Below, in pieces: positions 1-9,208 of a DNA stretch of 64,000 bases (positions are counted from its first letter, which is position 1; the number at the start of each line of letters is the position of its first letter). Both the position numbers and the translations under genes were made by a program. The notes under the pieces were generated by a model. That model worked only from the letters and a program-made list of their open reading frames with translations. It was not told the DNA's origin and did no database searches. The DNA comes from Akkermansia muciniphila (lineage in GTDB: Bacteria; Verrucomicrobiota; Verrucomicrobiia; Limisphaerales; SXTU01), in the NCBI GenBank assembly GCA_945874145.1, contig CAMCFN010000004.1:69407-133406 (forward strand). The letters run 5' to 3'.

Positions 1-1058
<1,058 letters not shown>

Positions 1059-1105
1059 CTGCGCGGCTTGCGCGGGCGGGCGGGTTGGATCATCTTCCCC
1101 GAACC

Positions 1106-2974
1106 ATGAAGCGATTCCACTTCGCCTGTGCGCTGGTGTGCCTGCTGGCCCTCGCGCGTCCCGCCTTCTCCCTCACCGTTGCCCCCGCCACGCCGGACGA
1201 ACGCGTGAAAAACGCCGCCGCCATCTGCCATGCAACGGTGCTCGGCGCGGAAAGTTTTCGCAGCGAAGCCGACGGCGGCATCTACACGCGGACCTGGCTG
1301 CGGGTGAACGAGGCGTTTAAGGGGAAGTTTCCCGCAACCATCACGGTGGTTCATCGCGGGGGTCGGGTCGGCGAGGAAGGTGAGGTTTCCAGCGACGCTC
1401 CCAAGCTGAACGTCGGCGAGGAACGCCTCTTCCTGCTCGGGCAGCGCGCGGACGGCACGCTCTTCGTGGACAATGGCGCCAGTGGAGCTCCGTCTCTGGC
1501 CAGCGTCGGTTCAACGAAGACGGCGAGTTTCACCGTGACGGATCCGAACGCCCTGGCCCTGCTCTCCGCCGCACGCACCCGTTATCCCAGCGCGAGCGGA
1601 CCTGACCTGACCGCGCAGGCCGCCAGCATGCTGGTTCCGCTCGCCGTGCCAGGCCTCTCCACGAACGCCTCCGGCGTCTCCCGCCGCTTCACTGCCGGCG
1701 ACCGAGGCGAGCCCATCGAATACTTGGTGGATGCGGATTTTCTCCCCTCCGGCATCACTCAGGCGCAAGCCCTGGCTGCGGTGAGCAATGCCTTTCAAGC
1801 GTGGGCCAACGTGACCAGTCTGCGCTTCCGCTTCTTGGGCGTGACGAGCTTTGGCACTGCGGCCGGAAATGTCGTGACCAACGACGGGCGCATTCGGCTT
1901 CAGTTGCACGACCTCTACAACAGCATCAATGGCTCCACCACCTTGGGCGTCGGCGGGAATTCGTTCAGCATCTCTGGCACTTTTCCCAATGGCGGCATGG
2001 GGGGCAGTGTGGCGGGCAATGAGTTTTTCCCTGTCAGCTACGGCTATCTGGTGATGAAGCACACGCAGTCCTCGCTGCAAACGCTCGCCACCTTCGAGGA
2101 AGTGCTCTGTCACGAGATCGGCCACGTGTTGAGCATGGCGCATTCGAGCGAGAGCCAGTTCGAGCCGGACGGCCCGCTTCGGCAGGCCATGATGTTCTTC
2201 CAAGTCCACGCCGACGGGCGCGGCGCGGCGCTCGGCAGCTATGATCCGCCCGTCGTGCAGCAGGTGTATCCGACGAACAACACGCCGCCGTATGGCTACA
2301 ACCGGATGCTGCACGTCGTAACGGCCGGCACGGCACCCAACATCACGGGCATCAACGAGGTCGAGGTGCGTGGCTACGACGCGCAGACCAACTCGCTGAC
2401 GTTGAATGTCACCAGTGCGACCGCGAACAACGGCACCTTCAGCCTCACCGGCGGCACGTTGCGCTACACGCCCGCCGCGTTTTTCAGCGACTCCGCGCGA
2501 CTCGACCCGGCGGGCGGCTCCGCTTACGACCGGGCGTTCCTGCGGTTCAGCGATGGCGTCAACGGCTCGCCCTACATGGAGGTGCGGGTGCTTTCCTTCA
2601 ACGCCGACACCTTCTCCGATGGTGTGCCGGACAACTGGATGACGCAGTTCTTCGGCAGCGCGAACCCGGGCGCCGGTGCCCTGCGCGGACCGAACGATGA
2701 CTTCGACGGCGACGGTAGGAGCAACCGCGACGAGTTCCGCAGCGGCACCAGCCCGGTGGATACGAACTCCGTCCTCCGTTTCACCTCCAGTTCTGCCAGC
2801 ACCATCAACTGGCTCGCTACCGCCTACGAACTCTACGAAGTGCAGGCCTCAACCGACTTTACGAACTGGTTCCGCGCCGGCAATCCGGTTGTGCCCTCGA
2901 CGACCAACGGCAGCTTCACCAACTTCCCGGCTTCGACCAACCGCCTCTTCTTCCGCGTGCTGCGCGTGCCGTGA
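1106..2974 (+). CDS. Secreted matrixin-like zinc metalloprotease
   Basis: Predicted exported protein of 622 residues. The ATG at 1106 starts a clear signal peptide (KR, then FACALVCLLALARPAFS); an in-frame TTG at 1085 would put seven residues before it and is less likely. Around residues 336-346 lies HEIGHVLSMAH, the zinc-binding HExxHxxxxxH motif of matrixin/metzincin proteases, followed by a Met (QAMMF) that could be the Met-turn. A C-terminal stretch near residues 520-555 (DDFDGDGRSNRDEF) resembles a calcium-binding thrombospondin type 3/dockerin-like repeat common in secreted verrucomicrobial proteins. Substrate unknown. The stop overlaps the GTG start of the next gene by four bases (GTGA), suggesting translational coupling. 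Confidence 0.8.
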   Translation: MKRFHFACALVCLLALARPAFSLTVAPATPDERVKNAAAICHATVLGAESFRSEADGGIYTRTWLRVNEAFKGKFPATITVVHRGGRVGEEGEVSSDAPKLNVGEERLFLLGQRADGTLFVDNGASGAPSLASVGSTKTASFTVTDPNALALLSAARTRYPSASGPDLTAQAASMLVPLAVPGLSTNASGVSRRFTAGDRGEPIEYLVDADFLPSGITQAQALAAVSNAFQAWANVTSLRFRFLGVTSFGTAAGNVVTNDGRIRLQLHDLYNSINGSTTLGVGGNSFSISGTFPNGGMGGSVAGNEFFPVSYGYLVMKHTQSSLQTLATFEEVLCHEIGHVLSMAHSSESQFEPDGPLRQAMMFFQVHADGRGAALGSYDPPVVQQVYPTNNTPPYGYNRMLHVVTAGTAPNITGINEVEVRGYDAQTNSLTLNVTSATANNGTFSLTGGTLRYTPAAFFSDSARLDPAGGSAYDRAFLRFSDGVNGSPYMEVRVLSFNADTFSDGVPDNWMTQFFGSANPGAGALRGPNDDFDGDGRSNRDEFRSGTSPVDTNSVLRFTSSSASTINWLATAYELYEVQASTDFTNWFRAGNPVVPSTTNGSFTNFPASTNRLFFRVLRVP

Positions 2975-3909
2975 GTGGGGTCACGCCAGCGTGGGTGAAC
3001 GCCCTGCCGGACGAGGATTACCAGCACAGCTTCGGCCTCAAGGCTGGCAGCGCGGAGAAATTCTTCGCCCCGACCGAGCGCCACGTCGACCTACTCGCCC
3101 AGCGCCGCCACTGGCTGCGAAGCGACACCGCCCGTTGTGCTGCGCTGTTGCCGGGAGCGGAACCGTTGCTGGAGGAAGCCACCGCGTTGGCAAGGCAGTG
3201 GAACTCGCTGCCGGCCGACTCCCTCTCCTCCCCGCAAGGGAGGAGAGGGCCGGGGAGAGGAGGAACGACACCGCCGAACGATGCCCCTCTCCCCAACCCT
3301 CTCCCCGCTCTTTCGTCGCAGGGAGAGGGAGAAGACGATGCTTGGTCACGCTGCCTCGCGCTCGGTGAGGCGTGGGAGCCGGATTACCTGCTACTGAAGC
3401 CGGATGCCGCAACCGGCCGTTTCCACCTGGTCGGCGGCTGCGTGTGCTTCCCGTCCTCGTGGCGGTTCGAGGAGAAAGTCGGCCAGCCGCTGGAAGTCAT
3501 CCACACACCGGTGCCGCACCTCAACGAGCAGCTCGCTTCCCCCATCCACAACTTCCTCAGCCGCCTCAAGCCCGGAGCCGCGTGGTGTCGCGCGAACTGG
3601 GGCCTGAGTCGATCATCGGAGTTGAACCAACATCCCGCGCGCGGCCTGCCCAAGCTCCGCCCGCCGTTGCGCGAGGACGAGGTTTGGCTGCGCGTGGAAG
3701 ATCAGGCGCTGTTCGCGTTGCCGGAGAGTCGCGGCGTCCTCTTCGGCATCCGCATGACCGTGATTCCGCTGGCCGAAGTGAAGCGTCACCCCGCCGCCGC
3801 GCGCGGACTCGCCCGCGCGTTGCGCACGATGCCGGACGCGATGCTGGACTATAAAAGCCTGCTTGCGGCGAAGGAGGAGTTGCTGCGTTTGCTGAAAACG
3901 GAAGTTTAA
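2971..3909 (+). CDS. DUF3445 (heme-dependent oxidative N-demethylase-like) protein
   Basis: 312 residues from a GTG start that overlaps the upstream stop. The body (DEDYQHSFGLK near the start, LGEAWEPDYLLL, GGCVCFPSSWRFEEKVGQPLE split over the middle, then HTPVPHLNEQL and ANWGL) matches the DUF3445 family, some members of which are heme-dependent oxidative N-demethylases (family knowledge). Between about residues 82 and 122 is a Pro/Gly/Arg-rich insertion encoded by an inverted CT-rich repeat; it falls in what should be a loop and keeps the frame. Enzyme activity here is inferred only from family membership. Confidence 0.75.
   Translation: MSGVTPAWVNALPDEDYQHSFGLKAGSAEKFFAPTERHVDLLAQRRHWLRSDTARCAALLPGAEPLLEEATALARQWNSLPADSLSSPQGRRGPGRGGTTPPNDAPLPNPLPALSSQGEGEDDAWSRCLALGEAWEPDYLLLKPDAATGRFHLVGGCVCFPSSWRFEEKVGQPLEVIHTPVPHLNEQLASPIHNFLSRLKPGAAWCRANWGLSRSSELNQHPARGLPKLRPPLREDEVWLRVEDQALFALPESRGVLFGIRMTVIPLAEVKRHPAAARGLARALRTMPDAMLDYKSLLAAKEELLRLLKTEV
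3219..3333. repeat. CT-rich inverted repeat inserted in frame in the DUF3445 gene
   Basis: The left arm has CTCTCCTCCCCGCAAGGGAG-like sequence running into GGCCGGGGAGAGG; the right arm begins CCCCTCTCCCCAACCCTCTC and ends CAGGGAGAGGGA. The arms are imperfect reverse complements. Translation reads through as SLSSPQGRRGPG ... PLPNPLPALSSQGEG. This is the look of a small palindromic repeat that landed in coding DNA without breaking the frame. Confidence 0.7.
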
Positions 3910-3917
3910 CGCCAGGA

Positions 3918-3972
3918 CGCAAAGGCGCAAAGCCGCAGGGCATTGACGGACAGATTTCTCAGCGCCTTTGCG
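3918..3972. repeat. Inverted repeat between convergent genes (possible bidirectional terminator)
   Basis: CGCAAAGGCGC at 3918-3928 is matched by GCGCCTTTGCG at 3962-3972. It lies between two convergent stop codons (3909 on plus, 3988 on minus). It could end transcription from both sides or be another dispersed repeat; the loop is long (33 bases) and there is no clear T-run. Confidence 0.4.
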
Positions 3973-3987
3973 TTGAACCGGGCGGCC

Positions 3988-5214
3988 TTACTCCGAGATT
4001 TCCTCCGTCGTCGGCGTCGCGGGCTTCGCCTTCCGGCCCATTGGCACTTCGGTTCCCAGCATCACCACGCTCACGCCGATGAGCGCGGCGCACATCCATG
4101 CCATGTTCGCCATGCCCATCGTGCCGACGAGATGAAACGCGATGAGCGGGGCCAGCACGCCGCGCACGCCGGTGAAGCATGTGTGGACGCTCATGTAGTC
4201 CGCCACCCGCCCGGGTGGCGCGAATTTTGTCACCCACAGGCTCCACGCCACGTCGCCGCCCGCATTGGAGATACCAAAGATTACCGCCCCCATGAGCAGG
4301 CCGGTCATGCTGTCGCTGACGAAGAACGACAGGATGCCCAGCGCGAAGCCGACGTTCAGCACCGCGCGCAGCGTGAAGAAGTTCATCCGGTCGAAGAGCC
4401 AGCCCCAAATCGGGCTGCACACCAGCCGCGCCATGTTCGGGACCACGCCGGCGAGCAGCGCCACCGTTGCCACGTCCAGCTTCAAGCCGTAGCGCTCGTT
4501 GGCCAGATACTCGACGCGCAGCGGATACATCATCAAGTTGCCCATGCCCATGAACATCCAGGAGATCAGCGTGAGCCGGAACAAACGGTCGTCCCGCACA
4601 TGCCGCATGGCCCGCAGGGGATGCGTGCCCACGCTGGCCGCCAGCGGTTCGGAGGGTATCCGCGACTGGCACCACGCGCCAAAGGCATACGCCGCCGAAA
4701 AGACCAGCAACAGCCCACGGAAGTAATCCAGCCGCACCGCAAGCAGGCGTCCGCCCAGCTCGTTCGCCAGTGCCGCCATGCCGATGCGAATGATCATGGT
4801 CTTGGAAAAGAGCCGACCACGCTGCTCCGGCGGGTAGTTCACCTGATACACCTGGGTCATCAGCGGAATGGCCGAAGCCCCGCACGCGGTGGCAACCACA
4901 CAGCCCAGCACATAAATCGACAGCGCTGGCGCGCATACCGCCACCAGCAGCGCCACTGCCCCCATGTAGCCCAAGCAGGACGCCGCCCGCGCCACGGGCC
5001 AGCCCCGGCGTGCGACCTCGTTCACCACCAGCGGGCTGAGGAGATGTCCGAGGCTGCCGCCCAGTGCGATGAGCGCCTTGGCGGTTGGCCCCGCTTCGAA
5101 ATGCCGCACGGCGATCAGCAGCAGGAACGTGGTGGCCGCCGCTTCCAGCACGCCCATGGCCACGGCGCGCAGGCGCTCGTAGCGGAAGGTGATTTGGGTG
5201 TGCGCGAGGGACAC
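3988..5214 (-). CDS. Major facilitator superfamily transporter
   Basis: 408 residues with about eleven to twelve hydrophobic segments (examples VLEAAATTFLLLIAV, YMGAVALLVAVCAPALSIYV, FFTLRAVLNVGFALGILSFF) and a charged cytoplasmic middle loop after residue 200. The PEQRGRLFSKTMII stretch between early helices fits the MFS loop signature position. Inner-membrane transporter, substrate unknown; distant members of this layout are annotated simply as MFS permeases. It is followed on the same strand upstream by a repeat-containing gap and then the YdjM-like and ribokinase genes, so a sugar link is possible but not shown. Confidence 0.8.
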   Translation of the reverse strand: MSLAHTQITFRYERLRAVAMGVLEAAATTFLLLIAVRHFEAGPTAKALIALGGSLGHLLSPLVVNEVARRGWPVARAASCLGYMGAVALLVAVCAPALSIYVLGCVVATACGASAIPLMTQVYQVNYPPEQRGRLFSKTMIIRIGMAALANELGGRLLAVRLDYFRGLLLVFSAAYAFGAWCQSRIPSEPLAASVGTHPLRAMRHVRDDRLFRLTLISWMFMGMGNLMMYPLRVEYLANERYGLKLDVATVALLAGVVPNMARLVCSPIWGWLFDRMNFFTLRAVLNVGFALGILSFFVSDSMTGLLMGAVIFGISNAGGDVAWSLWVTKFAPPGRVADYMSVHTCFTGVRGVLAPLIAFHLVGTMGMANMAWMCAALIGVSVVMLGTEVPMGRKAKPATPTTEEISE

Positions 5215-5239
5215 GAGGGGAGAGTGAGGAAAAGCGAGT

Positions 5240-5301
5240 GATTAGTAATTAGCAAATAGTGCGGCGCGCACGACACCTGACTAATCACTAAACACTAATC
5301 A
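5240..5301. repeat. AT-rich inverted repeat (GTGATTAGTAATTAG type)
   Basis: GTGATTAGTAATTAG near 5240 is matched in reverse complement by CTAATCACTAAACACTAATC near 5280-5299. The AT-rich repeat stands out in a GC-rich region and fills the gap between the two minus-strand genes; its right end reaches the stop codon of the upstream gene. Confidence 0.5.
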
Positions 5302-5871
5302 CTTCTTCTCTCCCGCTGGAAACCGCCGCCGCAACGTCGCCACCACCGCTGCGTCCGCTCGGGAGGAAACCATTTCCAACGGCGAGTAACCGCGCCGCCA
5401 CGCGAGCCGCAGGGTCATGGCAATCAGCCCGGCGGTGAGCACGAAGTTTGGCCACGCGTTGAGCTTCCACTGGCCGGACCATGCCAAGGTGAGCGCCTTC
5501 GACCCGGGCCAGAGATACGGGATGTCCCAGATGTGGCCGTCCGGCCCACGTGCGCCGACGAGGTCGCAGAACAGGTGCAGATGAAAGCTGAGGAGGACCA
5601 GTGCAGCGACCTTCCAGCGGTGTTGCGCAAACGGGACGGCCAGCGCGGTGATGAACAGCGCGAACGTCAGGTTGTGGCCTAGCACATGGTGGTAGTCGCT
5701 CCACCAGTTCAGCTCGTGCTGCGTGCCACGGGTGCAGAACTCAACGACGATGCCCAGTCCGTCGGCGTCCGGCGCGATGCCGGCGATGGCCACCAGGGCG
5801 CGTTCGCGGCGGTTCAGTTCGGCGGCGCTGGCCACCATCCAGCCCACAAGGAAGTGGGTGACGGGACTCAT
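5299..5871 (-). CDS. YdjM/DUF457-like membrane-bound predicted metal-dependent hydrolase
   Basis: 190 residues. The ATG at 5871 gives MSPVTHFLVGWMVASAAELNR, the usual start of the DUF457/YdjM family (PxTH followed by a hydrophobic segment). Conserved acidic and His residues follow: AGIAPDADG, DYHHVLGHNLTFA, FHLHLFCDLVGARGPDG. Several hydrophobic segments suggest an inner-membrane protein. Members are called predicted hydrolases, and E. coli YdjM is LexA-regulated; no LexA box was identified here. The start lies 4 bases after the ribokinase stop, so the two are probably co-transcribed. Confidence 0.75.
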   Translation of the reverse strand: MSPVTHFLVGWMVASAAELNRRERALVAIAGIAPDADGLGIVVEFCTRGTQHELNWWSDYHHVLGHNLTFALFITALAVPFAQHRWKVAALVLLSFHLHLFCDLVGARGPDGHIWDIPYLWPGSKALTLAWSGQWKLNAWPNFVLTAGLIAMTLRLAWRRGYSPLEMVSSRADAAVVATLRRRFPAGEKK

Positions 5872-5875
5872 TCCG

Positions 5876-6793
5876 TCAGCCTTGCCGCTGGAGCCACTCC
5901 TCGACTTCACCGTGCGTGGGGATGCTCGACTGCGCGCCGCGCCGGGTAACGGCGATGGCCGCCGCCGCACAGGCGAAACGGGCGGCTTCCCGCACGGGCA
6001 CGCCCCCGACCAGTCGCGCCACGAACGCGCCGATGAAGGTGTCGCCCGCGCCCACGGTGTCCACCGCCGCGACCTTGAAGCCCGGCACGTGCCCCGTGAA
6101 CTCGGGCGTGTCCACCCACACGCCGTTCGCGCCAAGTGTCACCGCGACGCGCGGACAGGCGGAGCGCAGCTTAATCGCCACGGCCGCGCCCGCCGCGCTC
6201 CCCGCGTCGCGCACTTCCGAGCCGCTCAACTTGGCGGCCTCGTTCTCGTTGGGGATGATCCAGTCGCAGAGGTGCAGCAACGCGTCGGTCACCGGTGCGA
6301 AAGGAGCCGGGTTCAACACGGACAGCACCCGGCACTCACGCGCCAACCGGAGCGTTGCTGCGACCGAGTCCATGGGCGTTTCCAACTGCACAATCACCGC
6401 TTGCGAACGGAGGAAGGAGTCGCGATTGGCCAGCACGTCGGCAGCGGTGAGCGTCTCGTTGGCGCCGTTGGCGACGACGATTTGGTTCTGCCCGGTGGCA
6501 TCGAGGACAATCATCGCCGTGCCGCTGGCCACGGTGTCCCGGCGGATTACGCCGCGGGTGCCAACGCCGGCTTCCAGAAGATTGGCCACCATCTCATCGC
6601 CAAACGCGTCCTGTCCCACCGCCCCCACCATCGCCACCGGCACGCCCATCTTGGCAACGGCGTAAGCCTGATTGGCTCCTTTGCCACCGGGAGCACGGCG
6701 GAAGTTCTTCCCGAGAATCGCCTCACCCGGAGCTGGAAAGCGCGGGGCCTCGATGAACAAATCCATGTTGAAGCTGCCAACGACGGTGATCAT
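5876..6793 (-). CDS. rbsK: Ribokinase (PfkB family)
   Basis: Phosphorylates D-ribose to ribose 5-phosphate with ATP in the cytoplasm. 305 residues, the usual family length. N-terminal substrate-binding signature GSFNMDLFIEAPRFPAPGE, then PfkB signature 1 APGGKGANQAYAVAKMG at about residues 34-50, and PfkB signature 2 DTVGAGDTFIGAF near residue 247, with the catalytic Asp in GAGD. The NEN in IIPNENEAAKL is the typical nucleotide-site stretch. No rbs transporter genes are nearby; the neighbours are the YdjM-like gene (same strand) and a secreted protein. Confidence 0.9.
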   Translation of the reverse strand: MITVVGSFNMDLFIEAPRFPAPGEAILGKNFRRAPGGKGANQAYAVAKMGVPVAMVGAVGQDAFGDEMVANLLEAGVGTRGVIRRDTVASGTAMIVLDATGQNQIVVANGANETLTAADVLANRDSFLRSQAVIVQLETPMDSVAATLRLARECRVLSVLNPAPFAPVTDALLHLCDWIIPNENEAAKLSGSEVRDAGSAAGAAVAIKLRSACPRVAVTLGANGVWVDTPEFTGHVPGFKVAAVDTVGAGDTFIGAFVARLVGGVPVREAARFACAAAAIAVTRRGAQSSIPTHGEVEEWLQRQG

Positions 6794-6906
6794 GGGTGGA
6801 ATGAAAGCAGGCTGAAGCGCGGAGGGCGAGCGGACTTTGCCTGAGAGGAGAGCTTCTGGATTTCTTAGTAGGACAGCGCATCCCGCCGGTCCCCCCTTTA
6901 AAACAT

Positions 6907-6920
6907 CCCGCTGGAGCGGG
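6907..6920 (-). terminator. Possible weak terminator hairpin downstream of the 6956-7774 gene
   Basis: On the minus strand CCCGC-TCCA-GCGGG forms a 5-bp GC stem with a 4-base loop, followed by ATGTTTTAAAG. It lies about 36 bases beyond the stop of the minus-strand gene. The stem is short and the T-run only four bases, so it may be another small repeat. Confidence 0.35.
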
Positions 6921-6955
6921 TTCTTGAAGTCTGAGGTCAGGCGGGACGCACTGAC

Positions 6956-7774
6956 CTACTTGGTTGGTGGCACGACGCGTTTGAAGTCCTTCGCCTCCTC
7001 GCGGTAGTGGAGTCGCTTGTTGGCAAGCAGTTCGCGACCGCTCATCTCGAAGTCGATCGTCGTCGGCAGCCACGCGTTTGGTTCGACCAGGGTGCGGTCC
7101 AGCGTCATCCCAAATTGTCTTAGCACGCCCACGACCCCGCCGATGAGCGTGACTTCTTCGGTGAGCCAGAACTTCAGCCGCGCCAGCTCCCAGTCCTCCG
7201 CGTCCACCCATACCTTGCCCGCGACCTTGTTCGCCACGCGGTCGGTCACGTTCTTGACCGGCAAATCCTTGCTGCGCGGCGTGAACTCTACCACCCACGC
7301 CGTCCGTCCGCGCACCGTCTCCTGCCCCGTGATCTTGAACGCGTAGCGCGCGAGCATCTCGTCGGTGAACTGCCATTCCTTGTCGCGCTTGGTGGCCTCG
7401 GGACTCCGCGCTGGCTTCTTGCCCGCGCGCACGGCGGCTTCGCGTTCCTCCTCGGCCTTGCGCTCCTTGTCGGTGAGGGGCTGCCCGTTTCGCTCCACGA
7501 GCCGGGCGAACGGCTTGCCATCAATGGGAAACCACTCCTGCCGCGACTGCTTGCGCTCCTCCAGTTTGCCTTTGCCGTCAAATTCCTCGAACTCACGCAG
7601 TTTTTTGAAGGTGAACTGCGCGGTGGTGTTCTGCGTGCGCTCCCACTTCGAGCGCGCGACGACATTGGAGGCAAGCTGTTCGAAGGTCGGCGGAACGGCG
7701 TTCGTGACCGTGATGGGCTTTGGCGGCTCGCCGGCGAAGCTCCAAAAGCCAAGTTCCAAGCTCCAGAGAAGCAC
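6956..7774 (-). CDS. Secreted protein of unknown function (outer-membrane lipoprotein-sorting-like)
   Basis: About 272 residues from a GTG at 7774; no ATG is available and the start is uncertain. The N-terminus (LLWSLELGFWSFAG) is hydrophobic and could act as a signal peptide, but it is encoded by a GGAGCTT-type repeat. The rest is charged: a helical Lys/Glu-rich part, then TAWVVEFTPRSKD, KVWVDAEDWELARLKF and TTIDFEMSGREL. These resemble the beta-rich fold of LolA/DUF4292-like proteins that measure a reduction in surface lipoproteins. The assignment is a resemblance only. It is downstream of a hairpin repeat and of the NHL-repeat gene on the same strand. Confidence 0.6.
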   Translation of the reverse strand: MLLWSLELGFWSFAGEPPKPITVTNAVPPTFEQLASNVVARSKWERTQNTTAQFTFKKLREFEEFDGKGKLEERKQSRQEWFPIDGKPFARLVERNGQPLTDKERKAEEEREAAVRAGKKPARSPEATKRDKEWQFTDEMLARYAFKITGQETVRGRTAWVVEFTPRSKDLPVKNVTDRVANKVAGKVWVDAEDWELARLKFWLTEEVTLIGGVVGVLRQFGMTLDRTLVEPNAWLPTTIDFEMSGRELLANKRLHYREEAKDFKRVVPPTK

Positions 7775-7784
7775 CAGGCTCCAA
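7741..7784. repeat. Short imperfect CCAAGCTCC repeats at a gene start
   Basis: Units such as CCAAGTTCCAAGCTCCAGAG and CACCAGGCTCCAAAC follow each other. On the minus strand they read TGGAGC/TTGGAAC and encode WSLVLLWSLELGFWS, the start of the neighbouring protein. Confidence 0.5.
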
Positions 7785-7803
7785 ACACCGCCGCGGCCCG
7801 CCG

Positions 7804-7895
7804 GCGCGCGGCCTTCAGGCCGCTTCAACGGGCGGCAGTCTTTGGCATCCGAAACCGGCGCGCAGTGCGGGCGCTGAAACGGCCTGAAGCCCGCG
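7804..7895. repeat. Family A hairpin-pair repeat, copy 1
   Basis: Left arm GCGCGCGGCCTTCAGGCCGC followed by TTCAACG; right arm GCGCTGAAACGGCCTGAAGC followed by CCGCG. The arms are reverse complements of each other and each holds its own small palindrome (GGCCTTCAGGCC). It lies between two minus-strand genes and matches the other family A copies at 9.1, 47.0, 55.7 and 60.4 kb in design. Confidence 0.65.
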
Positions 7896-7964
7896 ATCCA
7901 CGCGCGCGATTGACCGCCATCGGTCCCATGCACTGTATTGGGCGGATTCACTTCAAAGGAGGCT

Positions 7965-9053
7965 TCACGGTTTGATGACCCGCACCCGGTGCGCCTCGCT
8001 GTCGCCGATGAAGACGCTCCCATCCCGGTCCACCCACAGGCCATGCAGGCGCGCGAGCTTGCACTTGAGCGGGTCGCCGTCCGGGCCGTCGCCCTTCTCG
8101 CCGGTGCCGCAGATGAGTTCGAGCGTGCCCTTCTTCACGTCCACCATGCGCACGCTGTGGCTCTCGGTGTCGGCGAGATAGACGTTGCCGTTCGGCGCGA
8201 CGGCGATGCCCTTGGGACCGGAGAGCGTCGCCTCCTTCGCCGGACCGCCGTGGCCGGTGAAGCCCTTCTTCCCCGTGCCCGCGATGTGCTGAATCTTCCC
8301 GGCCTTGAGGTCGAACTTGAACACCTGATTGCCCTCGCGCGTGGCGAGCCAGAGGTTGCCCGCTGCGTCGAAATCCAGCGAGCGCGGCCCGTTGAGCGGC
8401 GTGCCGGCGATGGGCGAGCCATCCGGCGTCGGCCCGGACTTGCCCACCCCGGCGAAGGTGCTGATGACGCCGGTCTTCATGTTGACCTTGCGGATGACGT
8501 GGTTGCCGATGTCGCAGATGAAGAGGTCGCCGGCGGGGTCGAACTGGATGCTGTGCGGCTGCTTGAACTGCGCGTCCTTCGCCGGGCCGCCGTCGCCGGA
8601 GTAACCCGCCTTGCCCGTGCCGGCGAAGGTCGTGATGACGCCGCTCTTCAGGTCCACCTTGCGCACGGCGTTGTTGCCCATGTCCACGATGTAGAGGTCG
8701 CCGGCTTGGTCGAAGCGGATTTCGTGCGGGAGGTTGAACGTGGCTTGGAGCGCGGGGCCGCTGTCGCCGGTGTAACCCTTCTGGCCATTGCCCGCGACGG
8801 TGTGGATCTTCCCGTCCGGCGTGACCTTGCGCACGCGTTGGCCGGTGTATTCGCAGAACCAGATGTTGCCATCCGGCCCGCGCACGACGCCGAAGGGATT
8901 GTTGATTTGCGCCGCCGTCGCCGGCCCGCCGTCGCCGGAGTAGCCAGCTTGGCCGTTACCCGCGAAGGTGGCCGTGGTGGCGGCGTGGGCGCAGGGGGAA
9001 AGCAGCGTGGCGGTGAGCGCAACGAGGCCGAGAATGCGAAGCGGTGTCGTCAT
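7965..9053 (-). CDS. Secreted NHL-repeat (beta-propeller) protein
   Basis: 362 residues with a signal peptide (LRILGLVALTATLLSPCAHA). At least six repeats follow, each with a G-x-G-x-x-G-Y-S/T-G-D-G-G-P-A loop (for example GNGQAGYSGDGGPA, GTGKAGYSGDGGPAKDA) and an FDxAGDLYIxDxxNxxVRKV strand block, the NHL pattern that builds a six-bladed propeller. Such proteins are extracellular or periplasmic; binding partner and any enzyme activity are unknown. The start follows a hairpin repeat that separates it from mtnA. Confidence 0.85.
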   Translation of the reverse strand: MTTPLRILGLVALTATLLSPCAHAATTATFAGNGQAGYSGDGGPATAAQINNPFGVVRGPDGNIWFCEYTGQRVRKVTPDGKIHTVAGNGQKGYTGDSGPALQATFNLPHEIRFDQAGDLYIVDMGNNAVRKVDLKSGVITTFAGTGKAGYSGDGGPAKDAQFKQPHSIQFDPAGDLFICDIGNHVIRKVNMKTGVISTFAGVGKSGPTPDGSPIAGTPLNGPRSLDFDAAGNLWLATREGNQVFKFDLKAGKIQHIAGTGKKGFTGHGGPAKEATLSGPKGIAVAPNGNVYLADTESHSVRMVDVKKGTLELICGTGEKGDGPDGDPLKCKLARLHGLWVDRDGSVFIGDSEAHRVRVIKP

Positions 9054-9109
9054 GTTGCGGAGAGCGTAGCACAGGCTGGTGCGGAGCCAAGCGGCGAGGA
9101 GCGCGGCGA

Positions 9110-9207
9110 GGAGCGCGGCCTTCAGGCCGCTTCAGCGTCCGAGCGGCGTTGGTGAGACGATTGGCCTGTGAACTCCGGACGCTGAAGCGGCGTGAACGCC
9201 GCGCTCC
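9110..9207. repeat. Family A hairpin-pair repeat, copy 2
   Basis: The left arm starts GGAGCGCGGCCTTCAGGCCG and runs to CTTCAGCGTCCG; the right arm is its reverse complement with GGCGTTCACGCC in place of GGCCTTCAGGCC, about 32 bases on each side with two differences. The two differences keep each inner palindrome paired. It ends two bases before the mtnA stop. Confidence 0.75.
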
Positions 9208-9208
9208 T

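Noticed and set aside
3943-5241. Long plus-strand open frame opposite the MFS transporter
   Set aside because: It is the antisense of a clear membrane transporter and has the His/Arg-rich composition expected of such a mirror frame.
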